Positions 35,379-43,814 of a DNA stretch of 64,000 bases are shown here, in pieces. The number at the start of each line of letters is the position of its first letter. Within the stretch, counting starts at the first letter, position 1. The position numbers and the translations under genes are program-made. The DNA is taken from positions 124,001 through 188,000 of the forward strand of contig NZ_CAMLSE010000005.1 of assembly GCF_946482605.1 (NCBI RefSeq), given 5' to 3'. The notes below the pieces were generated by a model. The model worked only from the letters and a program-made list of their open reading frames with translations. It was not told the origin of the DNA and did not search any database. The DNA is from an uncultured Dyadobacter sp. GTDB lineage: Bacteria; Bacteroidota; Bacteroidia; Cytophagales; Spirosomataceae.

Positions 35379-36570
35379 ACCATTCGCAGGATTTTTACGC
35401 AAGGACGGACGAAAAGGCATCCGGAACATTGTGCTGGTGGTCTATCTGGTGGAATGTGCACATCATGTGGCGCGAAAGGTAACCTCGCGTTTCGAGGATG
35501 AACCGGTGCATCTGATCGGGTTCAGCGGCTGTTATCCGAATGGGTATGCCGACAAAATGATGAACGCCCTATGCACACATCCCAATGTAGGCGCAGTACT
35601 GCTGGTGTCGCTGGGTTGTGAAAGTTTTAACCGGAACCGGCTGTACGAACAGATCGCCGCCAGCGGCAGACCCGTCAGGCTGATCGGCATACAAACGGCC
35701 GGAGGGACCGGAAACAGTGTGCAGGAAGGTATTTCTTTCGTTACCTCGGCCCTGGAAAAAATCCGGGAAGTGCCACGTGTGCCGTTTTCAGTGGATGAGC
35801 TGATCGTCGGGATCGTTTCCGGTGGAAGCGATGCAACGAGCGGCATTACAGCCAACCCAGCAGCCGGACTGGCCTTCGACATGCTGAATGCAGCGGGCAG
35901 CACCACGATTTTTGAAAATACCAGCGAAATGATCGGCCTTGAAAACCTGCTCGGCAATCGGGCACGACATCCGGCACTGGCAGGAGAATTACAAAAAGCG
36001 GTGGCAAAAGCAGCACGTTATCATGCCGTAATGGGTCATGGCAGCTTTGCACCGGGTAATGCGGAAGGAGGCCTTACCACCCTGGAAGAAAAATCGATGG
36101 GCGCATACTGCAAAAGCGGCACTGTGCCTATTACCGGGCTGATCAAACCGGGCGATCTTACAACGATACCGGGCCTGTACCTGATGGATATCGTGCCTGA
36201 CGGGGAGCCGCGTTTCGGGTTTCCCAATCCGAATGATATTTCAGAAATGAACGAGCTGATTGCTTCGGGCGCGCATTGTGTATTGTTTACCACCGGCCGG
36301 GGATCGGTGGCGGGCTCAGCAGTTTCACCGGTTATCAAGATCTGCGCAAACCCGGAAACCTTTGCGAGAATGGAAGGGGATATGGATATCAATGCCGGAA
36401 AAATACTGATCAATGAGGCTTCGATGGAAGAAGTAGCACAGGAAATTTTCGACAAAGTCATGTTTGTGGCACAAGGTGGAAAAAGCTGTTCGGAACAGCT
36501 CGGGCATCAGGAGTTTTCGCTGGGCTACAAATCTTTCGAACCCATAGGGCCGTCGTGCCTTGCTTATTAA
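35359..36570 (+). CDS. UxaA-family sugar-acid dehydratase large subunit
   Basis: A 403-residue catalytic subunit homologous to the C-terminal part of UxaA/GarD. It starts with GFLRKDGRKGIRNIV, matching the family's GYxRxDGRxGxRN opening. Conserved cysteine segments include GFSGCYPNGY and LVSLGCESFN, and HCVLFTTGRGSVAGSA lies near the end. ATG 35359 lies inside the small-subunit gene, so translation is coupled. In a fuconolactonase-containing operon the likely substrate is L-fuconate or a similar 6-deoxy or hexonate acid. The specific acid is not provable here. Confidence 0.9.
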   Translation: MSLSRPEPFAGFLRKDGRKGIRNIVLVVYLVECAHHVARKVTSRFEDEPVHLIGFSGCYPNGYADKMMNALCTHPNVGAVLLVSLGCESFNRNRLYEQIAASGRPVRLIGIQTAGGTGNSVQEGISFVTSALEKIREVPRVPFSVDELIVGIVSGGSDATSGITANPAAGLAFDMLNAAGSTTIFENTSEMIGLENLLGNRARHPALAGELQKAVAKAARYHAVMGHGSFAPGNAEGGLTTLEEKSMGAYCKSGTVPITGLIKPGDLTTIPGLYLMDIVPDGEPRFGFPNPNDISEMNELIASGAHCVLFTTGRGSVAGSAVSPVIKICANPETFARMEGDMDINAGKILINEASMEEVAQEIFDKVMFVAQGGKSCSEQLGHQEFSLGYKSFEPIGPSCLAY

Positions 36571-36588
36571 TGATCAAAACCCTTTGTA

Positions 36589-37416
36589 ATGAAAATAGAC
36601 AGCCACCTCCATTTCTGGCATTACGATCCTGTCAAAGACGCCTGGATCACCGATGATATGGCGGTAATCAAAGACGATTTTATGCCCGGCGACCTGCTGC
36701 CGTTCTTGCAGGAACAGGGAATTGAAGGCGGTATCGCCGTTCAGGCTGATCAGAGTGAAAAGGAGACCCATTTTCTGATGGACCTGGCCCGTGAATATGA
36801 TTTCATAAAGGGTGTCGTCGGCTGGGTCGACTTTCGTGCCGAAAACATTGAGGAGCGGCTGGAATATTTCTCGCAGTTCAGCATTGTCAAGGGTTTCAGG
36901 CATATTGTGCAGGCGGAGCCGGATGAGGGTTTTCTGCTGCGTCCCGATTTTCTCAAAGGCATTGCGGCACTTTCCGGCCACGATTTCACTTACGATGTCC
37001 TGATCCACCCGAAACATATCCCGTACGCTGTCGATTTCGTGAAACTTTTCCCGAACCAGCGGTTTGTGGTTGACCATCTTGCCAAACCCTTTATCAAAGA
37101 CCAGCTTTTCGACGACTGGGCCAAGCAGATGCAAGCCTTTGCCCCTATGGAAAATGTAAGCTGCAAGCTGGCCGGCCTCGTAACCGAAGCCGACTGGGAA
37201 AACTGGAAGTACGGGGATTTTCAAAAATACGTCGATAAAATGCTGGAAATATTCGGTCCCGACCGGCTGATGTTCGGAAGCGACTGGCCGGTATGCCTGG
37301 TAGGAGCTTCTTACGCGGAAGTGTGCGAGATTTTAAGAAAAAACACCGCTGCACTCAGCCCGACTGAAAAGAGTAAGCTGTGGGGCGGAAACTGTGCCAG
37401 GGTCTACAATGTCTGA
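36589..37416 (+). CDS. Amidohydrolase-2 family lactonase (L-fuconolactonase-like)
   Basis: A 275-residue TIM-barrel metallohydrolase. The opening KIDSHLHFWHYDP holds the first metal histidines. FRHIVQAEPDEGFLL, FVVDHLAKP and LMFGSDWPVCL are characteristic of the fuconolactonase/4-sulfomuconolactonase branch. It would open a sugar 1,4- or 1,5-lactone to the acid that the UxaA-type dehydratase uses. The gene is 18 bp after the dehydratase. A sugar 1-dehydrogenase that makes the lactone is not encoded in this operon and may be elsewhere. Confidence 0.88.
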   Translation: MKIDSHLHFWHYDPVKDAWITDDMAVIKDDFMPGDLLPFLQEQGIEGGIAVQADQSEKETHFLMDLAREYDFIKGVVGWVDFRAENIEERLEYFSQFSIVKGFRHIVQAEPDEGFLLRPDFLKGIAALSGHDFTYDVLIHPKHIPYAVDFVKLFPNQRFVVDHLAKPFIKDQLFDDWAKQMQAFAPMENVSCKLAGLVTEADWENWKYGDFQKYVDKMLEIFGPDRLMFGSDWPVCLVGASYAEVCEILRKNTAALSPTEKSKLWGGNCARVYNV

Positions 37417-37576
37417 TAATCCGCTATTGACTTAAAATCCGGACTGTGTATAAGTGACTGAACTTCATAAGGCGTTTCATGGACAATATCCTATTTCCCT
37501 TTTTTGCTGACTACAAAGAGGCATCACATTTGAAGATTGTCTTATCAAAGCTTTTCGATAATTGCGTATAGATATA

Positions 37577-37584
37577 TAAATTTG
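37577..37584 (+). promoter_or_regulatory. Candidate -7 element for the HTCS gene
   Basis: TAAATTTG matches TAnnTTTG exactly, 36 bp before a GTG at 37621. A transcript starting a few bases downstream would leave a leader of about 30 bases before GTG. The -33 element is not clear (CTTTTCG at 37551-37557). This site supports GTG 37621 as start, because an upstream TTG at 37582 lies within it. Confidence 0.35.
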
Positions 37585-37620
37585 ACTAGAAGTTATTCGA
37601 ACAAAAAATGCTCTCTTGCA

Positions 37621-40600
37621 GTGAGATTTATCGCACGCCTACTGTTTCTCTCATTATCAGTCTTTTGCGTAACGCCTGTGAAAATTGTAGCACAGGTATT
37701 TCAACATATTTCGAACAAGGCGGGAGCGTCACCAGATGCTGTTTTATCTGCTACACAAGATAACGCAGGCTTCATGTGGTTTTCCGCATCTTCGGGAATT
37801 TTCAGATACGATTCGCACTCCTTCAAAAACTATCGTCACAATCCAAACGACTCCACATCTTTGGCTGCCGATTATGTTACATCTATTTTTTCTGACTTAA
37901 AGGGGTTTATTTGGGCGTGTACGGCAAATGGACTTTGCCGATATAACCCTAAAAGTGAGTCTTTTAAAACGTTCAAGCCAATTCCAGGTGATATTGGTTC
38001 AATCAGCACGGACACGGTTAATTGTATTGCAGAAGACAAGCAAGGAAATCTCTGGGTTGGCACCTATGCAGGAATTAATAAAGTAACGCTTACCAATGGG
38101 CAAGTAAGATTCACCCGCTTTCTTCAAAGGAAGGGCGGAGCGCCAGCTGTGAATGTCCAGGGGATTGCAGCAGACAAAAAAGCGGGAATATGGCTTGCCA
38201 CTACTGATGGTCTGGTATGGATGAATGATAATCAATCCCTTGTTTTCAAGGCCCCTGCGAATCCCTTGCTCCCCTCAATCAATGACTTTACGTCCATACT
38301 CAACGACGAATCCGGGAACATTTGGCTGGGAACAAGAATGGGTGGGCTTGTCAGGTTTGATGTTTCGTCAAGACATTTTGATTTTCTCGATAAATTCCAG
38401 AGCCCGGATGGTGCCTGGCCTGTCGTTTCGGGATTTGTGAAGGACATGGGCAACCAGATTTGGATAGCAACGATGGCCGGATTGGCCAATTTTGACACTA
38501 GAACTTTCCGAACTAAGTGGTATGTCAATGACCCTGTTAACGATCAAACGCTGGCCGGCAACTCGGTGATGTCGATTTTCAAAGACAAAGAGCAGGGGCT
38601 TTGGCTGGGTTGCTACAATAACGGAATCGACTACATCAATCTAACTTCTCCTGTTTTTTCAAGGTGGCCGTTTTTTATCGAACGAGGAACCCGAAGTAAA
38701 TTCAACGAGGCATGGATTGGACTAACACCCGACAAAAAACCCTGGTTGATGGCTCACGACAAGAGTCAAATACGCTCTTTCGATCTGACAACAAATACAT
38801 TGTCCGAACATGACCTGGATATGAGTTTCGCTCAAAATCGCACATATTTCTTCGTTGATGAAAGCGACCAAATATGGTGTGGAGGGAATTGGGTATTGTG
38901 GAGTTATGACTTCAAGAAAGGGGTTAGGAAACAGTACGCATTTCCTGAACCAAAGGATACACCTTACGGAAGAGGGGGAATAAAAAGCATTTTCCAGGAC
39001 AAACAGCGACAGCTTTGGGTGTGCGGCAGCTTCGGTGTCTTTTATCTCGACAAGAAAAACGGAACTATCCACGGTACCGGTATCGATTCAAGCGTTTGGA
39101 ATGTCTTCGAGGACTCAAAAGGAAACATTTGGTGCGGAGGCAAGAACGAGGTCTGGTTGTTTCCTGGTGGATTGGGAAAACCGGAAAGAATTGTACTCTA
39201 CAAGACCTTGTCGTCAGATATGGCAGCCAGCGTAGACGTATGGAGGATCACGGAAGATAATGTTGGCAGAATATGGCTTGCCACTGCCAGGGCGCTGCAG
39301 TTATACGACCCGACAAGTCATCAATTCAAGGATTACCCGAACGGAAAGGATAAATTGCCAAGAAGAATATTCGACATTCTGCCAGACCGCAATGGCTATT
39401 TGTGGCTATCAAGCGGAAAAGCTCTGCTTAGATATCATCCCGACCGCGGCACCCTGCAATCTTATTCTTCTCTGGACGGCCTGCCAAAAAAAGCAACGAT
39501 ATCACCTAGCAAAGCGCAAGCCGCCAATGGAATTCTCCTTTTTAATACAAATCAGGAAATGTTTTCCATTGACCCTATCGACATTTCGACCCGTCAAAAA
39601 GAGGCAACCATGACATTAAGTTCGCTCAAACTCTTTAATAAGGAAGTCTTACCGGATGATGGCACTGGAATTCTTCACCATTCCATAGCCGGTATGAAGG
39701 AATTAGTGTTTAGACACGATCAGAACATTTTCACGATTGAATTTGCCCTGCTTAGCTACGCGCGCTCGCATGAGAACCATTATCAATACAAGATGACCGG
39801 TTTCGATAAAGACTGGAATGAAACCAGCTTGCCAACCGCTACCTATATGAACCTGCCCCCCGGCGATTACACCTTTCAGGTCAGGGCAGCTAACGGCGAT
39901 GGCGTCTGGATGAGAGAAATGCTACAGGTCGACATTACTATCTTACCGCCCTGGTGGAAAACCTGGTACGCCTACCTATTTTATATCGTGGTCTTCGCAG
40001 CGGCCGTTTACGCGATTACCCGCTTCTTTTGGCTCCGAACCTCATTTCGGAAGGAGAATGCGTTGAACAAGGTTAAGCTTGATTTCTTCACTAATGTCTC
40101 CCACGAAATCAGGACGCATCTTTCGCTAATCTCGGGCCCATTGGAAAAGGTCTACGAGCAATTTAAGGAGGGTAAAAACATCGAAAGCAATCTAAACTAT
40201 GCCCGTAACAACTCCGACCGGCTGCTATTGCTGGTCAACGAACTGCTCGACTTCCGCAAGGTCCAAAGCGGCGGTCTGAGGTTGCAGGTTAGGGAGCATG
40301 ATGTCATCAAAACAGTCAAAAGTGTGACCGCCGCGTTTGAACACGTTTCCCGGGAAAAATCCATTGACACGCTCGTGCTTTGTCCCGAAACACCCGTTAT
40401 GTTGTGGCTTGACATCGCACAGATGCAAAAGGTATTTTACAACCTGCTCAGCAACGCCTACAAGTTCACGCCTGAGGGGGGCAGAATCACCGTACGTATA
40501 GCGGAGACGGCACACGAGGTGCAGATTGCGGTGGAAGACACAGGAAAAGGGATGTCGGAGGCCCATCTGCAAAAGCTGTTTACTTATTACTACCAGGCCG

Positions 40601-41652
40601 ATTCCGACAAACCGGGTTATGGAATCGGGCTTGCATTATCGAAGAGCATCGTGGAACAACACCATGGCCAGCTGGCCGTTGAAAGCCGGGAAACGTCTGA
40701 ATCCGCTCAGGGTGGCACCGTGCTGACCATTCGTATGCTGCGCGAAAACCGGCATTTTTCTCTGGACGAAATGGCTGCAAAGAATAACGAGCTTGTCGGC
40801 AGTATGCTGGCAGAGACTATCGCCACACCGGCTAATGAACGCATTATACCTTCCGGTCAAAGGAATACCATTCTGATCATTGAAGATAACGATCAACTGC
40901 GCGTGTTCATCCGGGAATTGTTTGAAGGCGACTACCAGACGCTGGAAGCCGAAAACGGCTTGCGCGGACTGGATCTGGCGAATGAACACGTTCCGGATAT
41001 TATTCTGTCCGACGTGATGATGCCTGAAATGAACGGGCTCGAAGTGTGTAACCGACTAAAAAACAACGAGACCACTTCCCATATTCCCGTCGTTCTACTC
41101 ACCGCCCGAACACAGAACGAACAAATCATTGAAGGACTTTCAACAGGTGCAGATGATTACCTGGCCAAACCCTTTGACCCGCGTATCCTCGAACTGAAGA
41201 TCAATAATCTGATACGGGTTCGGGACGAAATGAAAGCGCGTTACCGACAGTCGGTGGTCGTGGAAGAAACCACCGGACTCAGCATCGCGCGGGATGTGAA
41301 CGAGGCATTTATTGGTAAACTCAGAGCCCTGGTCATGGAAAATATTTCAGATTCCAACTTTGGTGTGAACGAACTGGCTTTTGAGGTTGGGATGAGCGTG
41401 TCGGCGCTGTACCGGAAAATGCGGTCCCTTACCGACCTGACAATCAATGAATTTGTCAAAACCATTCGCATGAACGAAGCCCAAAAGCTACTCGAATCAG
41501 GCGCTTATCAAGTCAGCGAGGTATCGACCATCGTTGGGTTCGAGGACAGCAAATACTTCAGCCGCGAATTCAGAAACTTTTTTGGACTCAACCCAAAGGA
41601 TGTAAAAAGAGCACGTTCATTCAACGTCACAGATAAATCTTCGGGTATCTAA
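37621..41652 (+). CDS. Hybrid two-component system sensor/regulator (HTCS)
   Basis: A 1343-residue one-protein signalling system. No ATG fits the frame; I chose GTG 37621, which gives a good signal peptide (RFIARLLFLSLSVF, cut after VAQ). TTG 37582 or 37537 are alternatives. Domains are a two-propeller periplasmic sensor (about 40-700, repeated WVGT/WLAT-type strands), a Y_Y_Y domain, a membrane helix near 800, HisKA with H828, HATPase (NLLSNAYKFTP, GYGIGLALSK), a receiver with D1131 (LSDVMMPEM), and an AraC-type HTH (GFEDSKYFSREF). Oddly, the usual proline after the histidine box is His (HEIRTHLSLI). It probably controls the upstream acid-sugar operon. The first part looks more A/T rich than the kinase half. 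Confidence 0.9.
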   Translation: MRFIARLLFLSLSVFCVTPVKIVAQVFQHISNKAGASPDAVLSATQDNAGFMWFSASSGIFRYDSHSFKNYRHNPNDSTSLAADYVTSIFSDLKGFIWACTANGLCRYNPKSESFKTFKPIPGDIGSISTDTVNCIAEDKQGNLWVGTYAGINKVTLTNGQVRFTRFLQRKGGAPAVNVQGIAADKKAGIWLATTDGLVWMNDNQSLVFKAPANPLLPSINDFTSILNDESGNIWLGTRMGGLVRFDVSSRHFDFLDKFQSPDGAWPVVSGFVKDMGNQIWIATMAGLANFDTRTFRTKWYVNDPVNDQTLAGNSVMSIFKDKEQGLWLGCYNNGIDYINLTSPVFSRWPFFIERGTRSKFNEAWIGLTPDKKPWLMAHDKSQIRSFDLTTNTLSEHDLDMSFAQNRTYFFVDESDQIWCGGNWVLWSYDFKKGVRKQYAFPEPKDTPYGRGGIKSIFQDKQRQLWVCGSFGVFYLDKKNGTIHGTGIDSSVWNVFEDSKGNIWCGGKNEVWLFPGGLGKPERIVLYKTLSSDMAASVDVWRITEDNVGRIWLATARALQLYDPTSHQFKDYPNGKDKLPRRIFDILPDRNGYLWLSSGKALLRYHPDRGTLQSYSSLDGLPKKATISPSKAQAANGILLFNTNQEMFSIDPIDISTRQKEATMTLSSLKLFNKEVLPDDGTGILHHSIAGMKELVFRHDQNIFTIEFALLSYARSHENHYQYKMTGFDKDWNETSLPTATYMNLPPGDYTFQVRAANGDGVWMREMLQVDITILPPWWKTWYAYLFYIVVFAAAVYAITRFFWLRTSFRKENALNKVKLDFFTNVSHEIRTHLSLISGPLEKVYEQFKEGKNIESNLNYARNNSDRLLLLVNELLDFRKVQSGGLRLQVREHDVIKTVKSVTAAFEHVSREKSIDTLVLCPETPVMLWLDIAQMQKVFYNLLSNAYKFTPEGGRITVRIAETAHEVQIAVEDTGKGMSEAHLQKLFTYYYQADSDKPGYGIGLALSKSIVEQHHGQLAVESRETSESAQGGTVLTIRMLRENRHFSLDEMAAKNNELVGSMLAETIATPANERIIPSGQRNTILIIEDNDQLRVFIRELFEGDYQTLEAENGLRGLDLANEHVPDIILSDVMMPEMNGLEVCNRLKNNETTSHIPVVLLTARTQNEQIIEGLSTGADDYLAKPFDPRILELKINNLIRVRDEMKARYRQSVVVEETTGLSIARDVNEAFIGKLRALVMENISDSNFGVNELAFEVGMSVSALYRKMRSLTDLTINEFVKTIRMNEAQKLLESGAYQVSEVSTIVGFEDSKYFSREFRNFFGLNPKDVKRARSFNVTDKSSGI

Positions 41653-42063
41653 GTGCACGAATGCAATGTGGCCTTGGCAAATTAATGTAACGTGACCTTC
41701 TTGCCCTGTGTAATTTGAGGTTTTTAAAAATCGGTACCGGAGTTGAATTTATGACGTACTCGCTATCAAGTGGAGAATACGGTGTCGCAGACCACCAGAT
41801 TCCATGGCAGACTGAGCCCGAAATAGCATGGTCAGCCCAAAGCGACTTACGGTGATCAACAGCTCCCAATTCACCAGTAATTGACTTCTCGGTTGTCTAC
41901 TGCCGGGTGCTCTGCCTAACTCCCTTAACGACCCACTTTACAAACAATTGATTATCAAGCACCTCCATTGCTATCTTGAAGATTTAAGCTTGGGCGCTTA
42001 TTGAAAGTCTATTTTAATGTACTTTTTACCCGATGCTTCAACGCTCATCAGCGTGCCACCTGA

Positions 42064-42085
42064 AAAGTGCATTATAAAATACTTT
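42064..42085. promoter_or_regulatory. hipB: Upstream HipB operator (imperfect palindrome)
   Basis: AAAG-TG-CATTATAAAA-TA-CTTT matches the palindrome found at the hipB start in 20 of 22 positions if the internal two-base spacers are ignored. It starts 61 bp from the other copy, close to six DNA turns. Together they probably bind the HipB dimers that repress the operon. Confidence 0.6.
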
Positions 42086-42110
42086 TAAGGATAATTCTTG
42101 ACAAAATACT

Positions 42111-42118
42111 TACCTTTA
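42111..42118 (+). promoter_or_regulatory. Candidate -7 element of the hipBST promoter
   Basis: TACCTTTA fits TAnnTTTG except for the last base and lies between the two operators. Transcription would begin about 10-15 bases before the hipB ATG at 42138, so both operators could block it. No clear -33 TTTG at ideal spacing. Confidence 0.35.
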
Positions 42119-42124
42119 CCATCA

Positions 42125-42146
42125 AAAGAACATTATAATGCACTTT
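42125..42146. promoter_or_regulatory. hipB: Downstream HipB operator, overlapping the hipB start codon
   Basis: AAAG-AA-CATTATAATG-CA-CTTT is a perfect 22-bp palindrome apart from the two-base spacers. The hipB ATG (42138-42140) lies in its core. The reverse complement of this site matches the 42064-42085 copy closely. Overlap of operator and start codon predicts strong autoregulation by the HTH protein it encodes. Confidence 0.65.
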
Positions 42147-42347
42147 GTTATCATTGAGGCGATCAAGGCAAGGCGAGAATCATTACGGGTTACGCAAAAA
42201 ACACTATCAGACTCATCTGGTGTAGCACTGGGCGCTTTAAAAAAATTTGAGTCCGGCAAAGGCAATCCTACTTTATCAACATTGAAAAAACTATGTGATG
42301 CCTTAGGGCTTGAAATCACCTTAAGCGTAAAAAACATTAATCCATGA
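42138..42347 (+). CDS. hipB: HipB-like XRE antitoxin of a HipBST system
   Basis: A 69-residue Cro/CI-type helix-turn-helix protein: LRVTQKTLSDSSGVALGAL is the HTH and KFESGKGNPTLSTLKKLCD the following helices. It is the first gene of a tight three-gene operon; its stop overlaps the hipS start (ATGA). Two palindromes at its promoter are the likely binding sites. In HipBST systems HipB is the DNA-binding partner that augments the antitoxin function of HipS. Bases here are more A/T rich than in the neighbouring metabolic genes, which hints at mobility. Confidence 0.92.
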   Translation: MHFVIIEAIKARRESLRVTQKTLSDSSGVALGALKKFESGKGNPTLSTLKKLCDALGLEITLSVKNINP

Positions 42348-42670
42348 GAAGTGCAAAGGTTCTTTTTAGAGGAGAGGAGGTCGGTACTCTATTGCAAGAT
42401 AACAACGGTGCATTTGAGTTTCACTACCGCAAAGAATGGGTAGAAGACAGTTCTAAACCCCCTATCAGTTTGACTTTACCAAAAACAATTGAGGCCTATC
42501 AGTCTCCATACTTGTTCCCTTTTTTTTATAACATGTTGCCGGAAGGCTCCAATAAACAAATGGCTTGTCACCTGAACCGTTTGGATCGAGACGACTACTT
42601 TGGCTTGCTACTAACGACTGCGAAAAGCGACACGATTGGAGCTGTGACAATTATTAAAATCGAGAAGTAA
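42344..42670 (+). CDS. hipS: HipS-like antitoxin (HipA N-terminal subdomain-1 protein)
   Basis: A 108-residue protein equal to the N-terminal subdomain of HipA (AKVLFRGEEVGTLLQDNNGA opens it; LPKTIEAYQSPYLFPFFYNM and DRDDYFGLLLTTAKSDTIGA follow). In fused HipA kinases this segment is part of the toxin. As a separate gene between hipB and the kinase gene, it defines the HipBST layout, where HipS neutralises the kinase. The stop TAA shares its last base with the hipT ATG. Confidence 0.9.
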   Translation: MRSAKVLFRGEEVGTLLQDNNGAFEFHYRKEWVEDSSKPPISLTLPKTIEAYQSPYLFPFFYNMLPEGSNKQMACHLNRLDRDDYFGLLLTTAKSDTIGAVTIIKIEK

Positions 42671-43656
42671 TGGGCCTGCCAGATATTCAATTTTGCCCAG
42701 GCACATTGGCACCTGACCATGACACTTACAGTAAGAATTGCCTGAAGCGGGTCTTCAACGGCAAGCGCGTAAGCCATATTCTGAGTTATGATTCGCCGAC
42801 GACCAATCAAAACACCGATGAACTTTTTGAAGAAAACCGCAAGTGGATGTCGATATCGGGTGTCCAGGAAAAGTTTTCGGTAATCCTTGATAAGAATAAA
42901 TTACGATTGATCGAAGACGGCGAGCAAGGTAATTACATTTTAAAGCCGATACCAGCCACTGGCCGCCGGCCGGATCAGATGCCGGCCAACGAGCATCTGA
43001 CTATGCAGATCGCCAGGCAGCTTTATGGTATCGAAACAGCGGAGAACGCGTTGATCTTTTTTTCGGACGGAGCGCAGGCCTACATTACGAAACGTTTTGA
43101 TAGACACGCCGATGGCAGGAAATGTGCGCAGGATGATTTTGCATCACTGGCGGGACGCACACCCCAAACCCATGGAGAGCATTATAAATATTCAGGAAAT
43201 TATCTGGATATTTTTGAGCTGATGCGAAAGTATGTTCCTGCTTACACAGTCGAATCGCCAAAATTGCTCCGCACATTAATGTTTAATTATTTATTCTCTA
43301 ACGGTGACGCGCATTTTAAAAACTTCTCGTTGCTCGAAACCGATCAGGGTGACTATCGTTTGAGTCCAGCCTATGATTTGCTCAACAGCCGTATACATAT
43401 CCGCGATAAAGATTTTGCATTAGACGAAGGCCTTTTACCCAAAAAGCTAGCCCAAGGTGATGTGATGCAGCAATTTACCTTACTAGCTGAGATAGCAGGA
43501 ATTAACTCGAAAGTATTTAACGGTACAGTCTCTCAAATGCTCAGCGGGTCCGAACAAGTGGAGCTGTTAGTCTCTGCGTCTTTCCTCGACGAAACAACAA
43601 AGCAAAATTACCTGCAGGCTTATCAGAGCCGGCTCAAGCAGCTTCTGAAAAGCTAG
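42670..43656 (+). CDS. hipT: HipT-like serine/threonine kinase toxin
   Basis: A 328-residue HipA-family kinase lacking the N-terminal subdomain supplied by HipS. The Gly-rich autophosphorylation loop reads SISGVQEK, with S61 and S63 matching the two regulatory serines of E. coli HipT. LKPIP is the ATP-contact lysine strand, NGDAHFKN holds catalytic D213, and SPAYDLL holds the metal-binding D236. All key residues are present, so it should be active. HipT phosphorylates a tRNA synthetase (TrpRS in E. coli), inhibiting translation. Whether the target is the same here is not visible. Confidence 0.92.
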   Translation: MGLPDIQFCPGTLAPDHDTYSKNCLKRVFNGKRVSHILSYDSPTTNQNTDELFEENRKWMSISGVQEKFSVILDKNKLRLIEDGEQGNYILKPIPATGRRPDQMPANEHLTMQIARQLYGIETAENALIFFSDGAQAYITKRFDRHADGRKCAQDDFASLAGRTPQTHGEHYKYSGNYLDIFELMRKYVPAYTVESPKLLRTLMFNYLFSNGDAHFKNFSLLETDQGDYRLSPAYDLLNSRIHIRDKDFALDEGLLPKKLAQGDVMQQFTLLAEIAGINSKVFNGTVSQMLSGSEQVELLVSASFLDETTKQNYLQAYQSRLKQLLKS

Positions 43657-43814
43657 TTGTTTCTGTAAAAATGGGACAGAACTTCTTCTTTAAAGGGCTA
43701 TAAACATATAGTCTTAATCCTTATTCTACCGAAAGTTGGTTACTAGGTGTACCGACGTGGTTTCCTAATTCAAACCTTGCAGACGAATGCCTCTTACAAG
43801 TTGCATTTAAGTTT

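Larger units (their letters stand above)
41653..42137. other. Intergenic region upstream of hipBST
   Basis: 485 bp between the HTCS and hipB. The last 75 bp hold the hipBST operators and promoter. The rest has no supported gene. A minus-strand frame at 41627-41869 has no recognisable family. The AATGTGGCC and AATGTAACG words near 41670-41695 could be worn transposon-end repeats, but the evidence is thin. Possible remnant junction of the accessory region. Confidence 0.5.
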
